From contig CAIVND010000173.1 of assembly GCA_903907185.1 (NCBI GenBank), positions 1-12,920 of the forward strand: a stretch of DNA of 12,920 nt, given 5' to 3'. This DNA is from an uncultured Acidimicrobiaceae bacterium (GTDB taxonomy: Bacteria > Actinomycetota > Acidimicrobiia > Acidimicrobiales > Bog-793). A model generated the notes under the pieces. That model was not told where the DNA came from, searched no databases, and was given only the letters and a program-made list of their open reading frames with translations. Position numbers and translations under genes: made by a program. Below are positions 7,458 to 12,920 of the stretch, in pieces. How positions within the stretch are numbered: position 1 is the stretch's first letter; each line of letters starts with the position of its first letter.

Positions 7458-8876
7458 GTGCGCAGGACAAAGATCGTTGCGACGCTGGGACCTGCGTCGA
7501 CCGCTGATGAAGTAGTACTCGGCCTTGTCGATGCGGGTGTCGACGTCTTTAGGATCTCTTTTGCCCATGGCGATATCGAGTCGAATATCGCGAGACTTCG
7601 TCGAGTGAGAGATCTTGCTCCCAATGTTGCACTGATGGTCGATATTCCTGGACCGAAGATTCGATCTGGATCGTTTGGCACTCTTCCCATTTACCTCACC
7701 GTCGGTGACGTAATTGAGATCATCGAAGGATTTGATCAGAGTTCGACAGCGAGCCGCATCGTTGTCGAACGTGAGGGTGTATTGCACTTGCTTCGGCTCG
7801 GTGATCAAGTACATATCGGCGACGGGGGCCTGTCACTTGAGATTACAGAGATCGGATCAACCACCAAGGCACGTGTGACCTCTGGTGGGGCGGTCATGGG
7901 AAAGCCAGGTCTTTCGCTGCCTAGTTCACTCGTCCACGAGACGCTTCCAACCGCCGACGACCGGGAGCGCCTTCTCGCTCTTCAACATGAAGATTTCCAG
8001 ATCCTTGCCGTATCGTTTGTGCGATCTGCCATCGATATGGTCTCAACGAGAGAGGTCTTGGCACGCAACGATGTCATGATGATGGCCAAGATTGAGACAC
8101 CCGAGGGCATTGACAATCTCGAAGAGATCCTTAAGGTCTCCGATTCAATCATGGTTGCGCGTGGTGACCTTGGTGTTCGCATGCCGATCGAAGAGGTTCC
8201 TCACCTTCAAAAAAGGATTGTGCGTGACTCCGTTCGCTTCGCTGCGCCGGTCGTCGTTGCAACGCAGATGCTTGAATCGATGACCCACGCGCAGGTGCCG
8301 ACGAGAGCCGAGGTCACCGACGTTGCCAATGCCGTGCTCGATGGAGCGAGCGCAGTGATGTTGAGCGGAGAGACGGCAATTGGCGAGAACCCGATTGAGG
8401 TTGTTCGAGCGATGGACCGAATCGTCCGCAAGGCCGAAGAGGCCTTTAACTATGAGGGCTGGGGTGCCGACCTCGGTGTTCAGGAGATTACGGGAAACAG
8501 CAATCCTGCCTTTCGAATTACCGCCGCAATGAGCGGTGCTGCGTGGAGGGCAGCAATGGAGGAACACGCAAGTGTCATCGTGGCCTGTACCCGTTCGGGC
8601 GCGACGGCCCGGGCGATCTCGCGTTTTCGTCCACCGATGTCGATTCTCGCCATCACTAACTTACCGACGACCGCGCTGCAGCTTCGAAGTTCATGGGGGG
8701 TCGATGATGTCTTAGTTTCCATCGCTACGGATATGGACTCGCTCGTTCCCGTGGCGCTTCATCATCTTCAACAACGGGGCGCCGTTCATTCGGGCGACGT
8801 GATTGTCCTGATGGCAGGCTCTGCGGGCAGTGCCGCTTCGACGACCGATACGGTGCGCATGGTGATCATCCCCTGA
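7458..8876 (+). CDS. pyk: Pyruvate kinase
   Basis: This 472-residue enzyme converts phosphoenolpyruvate and ADP to pyruvate and ATP, the last glycolytic step, in the cytoplasm. It has the A-domain barrel interrupted by a B domain (about 72-160) and a C-terminal regulatory domain (about 352-472). Key residues are catalytic K211 and metal ligand E213 in MAKIETPEG, D237 in ARGDLGV, T269 in VATQMLESM, and LSGETAIG (302-309). Two segments are unusual. The common RLNFSHG is RISFAHG (32-38), replacing the Asn and Ser that help bind K+. The common DTKGPEIR is DIPGPKIR (62-69), with Lys67 where K+-dependent enzymes have Glu; this points to K+-independent catalysis. GTG 7458 is the start, with GAGAGGG (7443-7449) eight bases upstream. 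It converges with the sirohaem operon. Confidence 0.95.
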   Translation: MRRTKIVATLGPASTADEVVLGLVDAGVDVFRISFAHGDIESNIARLRRVRDLAPNVALMVDIPGPKIRSGSFGTLPIYLTVGDVIEIIEGFDQSSTASRIVVEREGVLHLLRLGDQVHIGDGGLSLEITEIGSTTKARVTSGGAVMGKPGLSLPSSLVHETLPTADDRERLLALQHEDFQILAVSFVRSAIDMVSTREVLARNDVMMMAKIETPEGIDNLEEILKVSDSIMVARGDLGVRMPIEEVPHLQKRIVRDSVRFAAPVVVATQMLESMTHAQVPTRAEVTDVANAVLDGASAVMLSGETAIGENPIEVVRAMDRIVRKAEEAFNYEGWGADLGVQEITGNSNPAFRITAAMSGAAWRAAMEEHASVIVACTRSGATARAISRFRPPMSILAITNLPTTALQLRSSWGVDDVLVSIATDMDSLVPVALHHLQQRGAVHSGDVIVLMAGSAGSAASTTDTVRMVIIP

Positions 8877-8910
8877 TGCACGAAAAGGGAATTATTGACA
8901 CTGATGCTCG

Positions 8911-8927
8911 GAGTCCTGACGGGACTC
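8911..8927. terminator. Small hairpin between convergent genes, possible bidirectional terminator
   Basis: GAGTCC (8911-8916) and GGACTC (8922-8927) form a 6-bp stem with a 5-base loop in the 91-bp gap between the ends of pyruvate kinase and the precorrin-2 dehydrogenase. There is no clean T-run on either strand, so termination is inferred mainly from position. Confidence 0.35.
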
Positions 8928-8967
8928 GCTAAGCAAGTCCGGTCCCTTCAGAGCTTTTCTCGACTTC

Positions 8968-9534
8968 TCAACGAAGATTTTCATCGCTTGTTTCGACAAC
9001 CAACTCTTCGATCCGATCTGTCCAAGATCTGTCTTCAGTAGACCCACCCGCCCGTTGGTGTGCTTGTCGCTCAACACGGATGCGACGAGCTACCTCGGCG
9101 AGATTCGAGGGAAGTGCCTCTCGAACGCGAGTTCGGATCCACTGTGCGAGTGCGGGTGAGGCTCCCTCGGTGGAGATGGAAACTGTCACTTCACCATCGC
9201 GGTGTACTGCGGTGAAGAAGAAATTTGATCGCTGTTGATCATCAACAACATTGAGCCAGATATTTGCTTCGGCAGATTCAAAGACGATTGCATCATTTAC
9301 TGCGTTGTCACCGGTCGCTGCGACGACAAGATAGGCACCGGCGAGATCTCCATGTTGATAGGGGCGGAGGTAGGTCTCATGAAGTCCCTTTGGAACCACG
9401 CCGACAACCTCTTTGGTAATCAAGGTGACGAGTGCCCCCGCCTCAATCAGCTGTTCTGCCTTTCGTGTCCCGATCTTGCCAGCGCCGATCACGACAACCC
9501 GTCGCCCAGATAGGTCAGCGACGAGCGGAAGCAT
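8968..9534 (-). CDS. sirC: Precorrin-2 dehydrogenase / sirohydrochlorin ferrochelatase (CysG N-terminal / Met8 type)
   Basis: This 188-residue protein matches the stand-alone N-terminal half of CysG (Met8p/SirC). It oxidises precorrin-2 to sirohydrochlorin with NAD+, and in some members also inserts iron to give sirohaem. Visible are the Rossmann motif VVVIGAGKIGTRKAEQL (13-29), VAATGDNAVND (71-81), NVVDD (95-99, containing the Asp that is catalytic in the family) and STEGASPALAQWIRTRVRE (121-139). I chose ATG 9534 because the upstream methyltransferase stop and this start overlap as TGATG; a TTG at 9537 is also in frame. It is the last visible gene of the reductase operon and follows CobA, its substrate supplier. 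No separate SirB-type chelatase is in the window, so iron insertion may be done by this protein or by a gene elsewhere. Confidence 0.88.
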   Translation of the reverse strand: MLPLVADLSGRRVVVIGAGKIGTRKAEQLIEAGALVTLITKEVVGVVPKGLHETYLRPYQHGDLAGAYLVVAATGDNAVNDAIVFESAEANIWLNVVDDQQRSNFFFTAVHRDGEVTVSISTEGASPALAQWIRTRVREALPSNLAEVARRIRVERQAHQRAGGSTEDRSWTDRIEELVVETSDENLR

Positions 9535-10265
9535 CAACTATTCACCGCAGGAGCGAGGGAGGCAATCTGGCTGTAGTTGAGTGCGGCAACTGGACCGACC
9601 ACGATGCTCGCTGGGTTCGAGATCTCAAGACCATCAAGGTCACCGAGTGTTGCCCGGATTACTCGCTGCGCTGTGGTCGAAGCACGCTCAATGACTGCAA
9701 CAGGTGTCTGTGGGTCGAGCCCACCGGCCTGCAGCTCCTCTGCGATAAGACCTCGATGTTCGACACCCATCAAGATGACGAGCGTGATCTCTGGGTTGGC
9801 GAGCTTTCGGAAATCGACGCGCGCACCGGCCATTGCATGACCGGTGACAACGGTGACGCCATGAGAGATTCCGCGATGAGTGACCGGTACTCCGGCGAGA
9901 AGCGGCGCGCTGAGTGCCGACGAGACACCTGGCACCACCTCGCAGTCGATACCCTGCTCCTGGAGGGCCTCACACTCCTCACCGCCACGTCCAAAGACAA
10001 ATGGGTCACCACCTTTGAGGCGTACAACCGATTCGTGACGGCGACCCAGAGAGACAAGAAGGTCGTTGATCAGTGCCTGTGTATGTGATCCGCCCGGCCG
10101 TTTGCCGACATCGATCAGCTCGGCCTCTTTGTGAATGAGTGCAAGGACCGAGGGATCAACCAGCCGGTCATAGAGAACGACCTCAGCCTTACTCAACAGA
10201 TGCGCTGCACGCAGCGTCAGGTGATCTGCACTCCCGGGACCTGCACCGACGAGATAAACCGTCAC
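9534..10265 (-). CDS. cobA: Uroporphyrinogen-III C-methyltransferase (SUMT, CobA)
   Basis: This 243-residue cytoplasmic enzyme transfers two methyl groups from S-adenosylmethionine to uroporphyrinogen III, giving precorrin-2, the branch point to sirohaem and cobalamin. Family signatures are VGAGPGSADHLTLRA (6-20), YDRLVDP (32-38), VRLKGGDPFVFGRGGEE (81-97) and VVPGVSSALSAPLLAGVPVTHRG (about 110-132). Length fits the single-domain SUMT rather than the CysG fusion. The start is GTG 10265, which shares GTGA with the reductase stop (4-bp overlap). The downstream dehydrogenase overlaps as TGATG, and there is no strong ribosome site of its own, so translation is probably coupled. Clustering with the reductase indicates its main role here is sirohaem supply. 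Confidence 0.94.
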   Translation of the reverse strand: MTVYLVGAGPGSADHLTLRAAHLLSKAEVVLYDRLVDPSVLALIHKEAELIDVGKRPGGSHTQALINDLLVSLGRRHESVVRLKGGDPFVFGRGGEECEALQEQGIDCEVVPGVSSALSAPLLAGVPVTHRGISHGVTVVTGHAMAGARVDFRKLANPEITLVILMGVEHRGLIAEELQAGGLDPQTPVAVIERASTTAQRVIRATLGDLDGLEISNPASIVVGPVAALNYSQIASLAPAVNS

Positions 10266-11929
10266 GGTTGAAGAACCCGCGTAAAGAAGTCTCCGAATGC
10301 CTCATCTTCAAGCCCTTCGTCTCTCCAGCGTTCGAGAAGTGGCTCCAAAATCTCCGGTACCTCTTCGAACTTGACCTTTTCTTTGTAGAGCGTTGCGAGA
10401 CGGTCACCACGCAATCCTCCACCGAGAAAAAGGTCATAGGTCGATTTTGTCTTTCCAACGATCCCGACCTCTGCAACACCCGGCCGCGCACATCCATTTG
10501 GACATCCAGTCATCCGTAGCTGAAGACGACGTCCGTTAAGTCCGCCGGCAGAAAGCTTGTCCTCGATCTGGCCGACCATTTCGGGAAGGCGTCGTTCGGA
10601 CTCGGCAAGCGCCTGTCCGCAGGTCGGCAGAGCAGGGCATGCCAAGGCACTGCGCTCAACGGATCCAAGCTCCTCGACAGTTCTCACATGGTGAATTTGG
10701 AGAAGTTCATTGATTGCGTCGCGCGAGTCTCGCGGAATGTTGGAGATGAGAATGTCTTATTGCGCAGTGATGTAAAAATTCACTGGGTAGCTCTGTGCAA
10801 CTTTTCGAAGAGCCGATCGAAGCGTGGGACCTCCATCGACATCTTTCACTCGGCCCGCACCGACGCGGATGCCAAGTTGGAGGTTGCCGTCAGGAAGTTC
10901 AGACCAACCGAGATGATCGTTGTCGGTGCTGAACAGACTGATAGGGAGTGGAGCGCGGAGATCTCTGCCAAGTCGAGCGATGACCTCGTTTCGGAACCCG
11001 TCGATTCCGAGTTCATCAACGACGTATTTCATCCGAGCGTGCCGGCGGTCACTGCGATCACCGAGATCCCGGTAGGTCTCAATTACCGCAGTAATAACGC
11101 TATCGATCTCGTCGTAGGTAGCAAAGGTCAGTGGATCAGCGAGTCGCGCAAAGGTATTGGGGTGTGCATAGGACCTGCCAAGCCCGCCTCCAACAACGAC
11201 CGTAAATCCATCGCCAACCTCGGGATGTGTACCGGGGATAAGTCCACAGTCTTGGGCGAAGACGTCGACGCAGTTCTCATCGGGATGCGCAATGGCGATC
11301 TTGAACTTTCGGGGAAGATAGGTCTCTCCATAGAACGGCCGCTCTGGTTCGACCTCATGTGACGCCGCTCGCTCGCCGTTGACGAAGATCTCCCAATGAG
11401 CCTGAGACTGAGATTTGAAGGTCTTCGAAAAGTGATCCGTATACATTGCGAGCGGGCCGTGCGCGTCATCGGTCTGCAGCCCTGGGCAGGTGACGATATT
11501 TCGGACAACATCACCGCAGGCTCCGAACGAGGTCATGAGATGGCTGTGAAGTAATTGAGCAAGCGGCTGGAGGCCACTCTTGATGACCCCGTGGTACTGC
11601 ACCGCTTGCCGCGTTGTCAGCCGGATTGTTCCATCCGCGATCTCGTCAGCGATCTTGTCAAGTGTGAGCCACTGGTCGGTGGTGAGTCGACCACCAGGGA
11701 TGGCGACGCGGATCATGAAGATGTAGTCGAGTTCCTCTTTGGCCTGGGCACGCTCACGTCGGACATCACGGTTGTCCTGTGCGTAGATCCCGTGAAACTT
11801 CAGAAGTTGCTCGCTGTCAGAGGACACTTTGGGGGAATCATCTGCAAGTTGCTCAGCTAAATCGCCGCGAAGGTGTGCGCTTGTGCGCTTGATCTCTTCT
11901 ACGGCTGTGAGGTTAGGGGCATCAGCCAC
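10262..11929 (-). pseudogene. Assimilatory sulfite (nitrite/sulfite) reductase, interrupted by an in-frame TAA
   Basis: Read through the stop, this is a 555-codon ferredoxin-type sulfite reductase, normal for the family, which reduces sulfite to sulfide with six electrons using sirohaem and a [4Fe-4S] cluster. Codons 1-390 (11929-10760) hold the substrate-site residues equivalent to E. coli CysI: R74, R143, K208 and K210 (PRKFKIAI), plus RLTTRQAVQYHG (103-114). Codon 391 is TAA (10757-10759). Codons 392-555 continue in frame and contain all cluster cysteines: C431 and C437 (ACPALPTC), C476 and C480 (TGCPNGCARP). The stop falls on the Gln of the conserved ITAxQN-like motif (here ITAQ-stop-DILI). 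GTG 11929 is the start, with AAAGGA six bases upstream. A GTG at 10687 has no ribosome site. It may be a recent nonsense mutation, a sequence error, or a read-through site. Nitrite as substrate is not excluded. Confidence 0.88.
10757..10759 (-). other. In-frame TAA codon within the reductase gene
   Basis: The codon sits between GCG CAA and GAC ATT CTC ATC, with the reading frame intact on both sides. A single C-to-T change from CAA would produce it. Translation ending here would yield a 390-residue protein without any cluster cysteine. Confidence 0.95.
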
Positions 11930-11979
11930 GGGAGGTCCTTTGCTTGGGAAAGAGCGAATGGGATAGGGAAGATGAAGTC

Positions 11980-12008
11980 ATTCTCTTAATTATGACCAAT
12001 TTAGTCAA
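11980..12008 (-). promoter_or_regulatory. Candidate promoter of the sulfite reductase-sirohaem operon
   Basis: On the minus strand, TTGACT (12003-12008) is followed by a 17-base spacer and GAGAAT (11980-11985), resembling -35 and -10 boxes of a housekeeping sigma factor (5/6 and 4/6 matches). It would give a leader of roughly 45 bases before GTG 11929. The -10 is weak. Confidence 0.4.
11993..12007. promoter_or_regulatory. 15-bp inverted repeat, IscR/Rrf2-like candidate operator
   Basis: TGACCAA-T-TTAGTCA has 7-base arms with one mismatch. Read on the operon strand, the core GACTAAATTGGTC differs at one position from the E. coli IscR type-1 core GACTRWWWYAGTC as I recall it. It overlaps the candidate -35 box, so a bound protein would repress. 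Control of an iron-sulfur/sulfur gene by an Rrf2-family regulator makes biological sense, but the regulator is inferred. Confidence 0.45.
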
Positions 12009-12205
12009 CAATATCCATACCCGTGCACAGGCTGTCTACGCAGGCTTTCGTGAGAGGGAACTCGGCGAGTTTTGCGCTCTGGAGTTCTGAATCCGCTCGT
12101 CCTCGTCTTATGACCGGTTCGGTACCCTCAACCCCTTTGCCACAGACCTGTGGGCCATGACTGCGGTGTCTTGTTGCCTTGCAAAGTGGCGAGGCTAGGT
12201 ACTGG

Positions 12206-12466
12206 CTAGTTCGATCTTCTCTCTCCGGTTAAGCATCCTTCAAACTCACTGTTTGCATGGTTCTTAAGTAAAGCTTGGCAATCCGCTATTGGATTTTTTT
12301 GGACCGAGCGGATGTGCTCGAACTGCGCATTGACAACGCCCATTGTTAGGCCAGACTGCCAAGAGCTGGTGTGAGAATTGACTGCTGATTGCGAGGCTGT
12401 AGCTACCCCAACCGATATCAAGAAGACGAATAGTCCACTGATCAGGAAACGCAGTGTCAATTTCAC
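12206..12466 (-). CDS. Small exported protein of unknown function
   Basis: This 86-residue protein is not recognised. It starts at GTG 12466, with GGGAGAG (12471-12477) upstream, giving GGAG a six-base spacing. The N-terminus is a clear signal sequence: KLTLR, then a hydrophobic stretch (about 6-22) and a likely cleavage after ATA (22-24). The mature ~62 residues are polar, with two cysteines (C63, C78) that could form a disulfide outside the cell. A longer reading from ATG 12562 exists, but it would place 32 residues before the signal sequence and ignore the good ribosome site. It lies upstream of the reductase operon on the same strand, with the reductase promoter region between, so the two are probably separate units. 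Confidence 0.55.
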   Translation of the reverse strand: MKLTLRFLISGLFVFLISVGVATASQSAVNSHTSSWQSGLTMGVVNAQFEHIRSVQKNPIADCQALLKNHANSEFEGCLTGERRSN

Positions 12467-12920
12467 GGTTCTCTCCCTCACCGGACGACATGCTGGTCGC
12501 TCTGTCATCAGGGGATAACTACCCCATTTCGGGGAAGTCAACCGCATCAAATCAAAGTTCAAAATGGATAGATGGTTTGGTTAAACGACAGCGAGGTCGC
12601 AGGCAAAGCCTTATGGGCATTCCAGCTGAGGACAATGCCAGCGTGATCGCTCTATCAAAAACAAGAGCCTCCGGAATTATGAAGGTATTCACTCAACTCT
12701 TGATTGAGCATGTCGTTATAGAAGTGTCAGCATTAGACGGTTTTGTCTGACAGATAGACCATTTTTCTTACTCGATCCGCCGGACTATTCGAGCTTGACG
12801 CACTGTACTTTCAAGCTTCAATGGCTATCGGTGATGCGGTCTTCGTTCGAAAGTGACGGAGTTTTCTCGATTACTTGCCAGGCATGTTGCATGGCGAGAC
12901 ACCAGTATCAAGAAAGGTCC
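12467..12920. other. Right-edge region without an identifiable gene
   Basis: This 454-bp stretch is somewhat richer in A+T than the genes. It includes the upstream region of the small exported protein, with GGGG (12511-12514), CCCC (12522-12525) and GGGG (12531-12534) that can pair in two exclusive ways. Further right are CTCAA-N7-TTGAG (12692-12708) and a short GTCT/AGAC dyad followed by a T-run (12745-12765). An open plus-strand frame (12454-12750) has no recognisable family and no ribosome site. I found no RNA gene. Confidence 0.4.

Noticed and set aside
10262..10687. Separate small gene for the C-terminal part of the reductase, starting at GTG 10687
   Set aside because: There is no ribosome site before this GTG, and 23 family-like codons lie in frame between the TAA and the GTG, so this is the same interrupted gene.
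10688..11362. Plus-strand open frame of 224 codons
   Set aside because: It is antisense to the reductase gene, which explains every base with recognisable motifs.
11924..11981. Serine-rich 19-codon leader peptide before the sulfite reductase
   Set aside because: Its ATG overlaps the proposed -10 box, so it would not be transcribed from that promoter.
11992..12090. Plus-strand ATG frame of 32 codons starting in the reductase operator
   Set aside because: It has no ribosome site and its ATG lies inside the likely operator; too short to support without conservation.
12140..12153. CCACAG-AC-CTGTGG dyad as a terminator of the small exported gene
   Set aside because: No T-run follows on the minus strand and the two-base centre is poor for a hairpin; function unclear.
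12454..12750. Plus-strand open frame of 98 codons at the right edge
   Set aside because: It overlaps the start and ribosome site of the exported protein on the other strand, lacks its own ribosome site and matches no family.

Overview
The window looks like chromosome from a moderately GC-rich, probably acidophilic actinobacterium. Three things suggest this: a secreted S53 (sedolisin) peptidase, a family that works at acid pH; frequent GTG/TTG starts; and an actinobacterial style of sulfite reductase/sirohaem operon. An Acidimicrobiia member such as Ferrimicrobium would fit, but that is a guess from composition and gene content.

Layout. (1) 1-2162, minus strand: a diaminobutyrate (EctB/Dat-type) aminotransferase overlaps by 16 bp the start of an Orn/Lys/Arg-type PLP decarboxylase that runs off the left edge. 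No ectA or ectC is next to them, so a polyamine route (aspartate semialdehyde to diaminobutyrate to 1,3-diaminopropane) or an acid-tolerance role is more plausible than ectoine synthesis. (2) 2163-2611: divergent intergenic region with a perfect 15-bp palindrome just upstream of the aminotransferase and a hairpin in the peptidase leader. (3) 2612-6139, plus: a very large secreted sedolisin with a propeptide, an intact E-D-D-S catalytic set, an apparently altered calcium site and about five C-terminal IPT/TIG domains. (4) 6140-6500: no convincing gene. (5) 6501-8876, plus: an EamA/DMT-type membrane transporter, then pyruvate kinase with the Lys signature of potassium-independent enzymes.

(6) 8968-11929, minus: a tightly coupled operon of assimilatory sulfite (or nitrite) reductase, CobA-type uroporphyrinogen-III methyltransferase and a precorrin-2 dehydrogenase. 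The last two make the sirohaem that the first needs. The reductase gene is split by one in-frame TAA, exactly where relatives carry a conserved Gln. The downstream 164 codons stay in the same frame and hold all four [4Fe-4S]/sirohaem cysteines. Upstream is a near-perfect 15-bp inverted repeat resembling an IscR/Rrf2-type operator, overlapping a candidate -35 box.

(7) 12206-12466, minus: a small exported protein of unknown function. The last ~450 bases have no identifiable gene.

The most notable points are the in-frame stop in the reductase, the aminotransferase-decarboxylase pair, the candidate operators, and the cation-site changes in the peptidase and pyruvate kinase. Nothing here can be called a new system from sequence alone.
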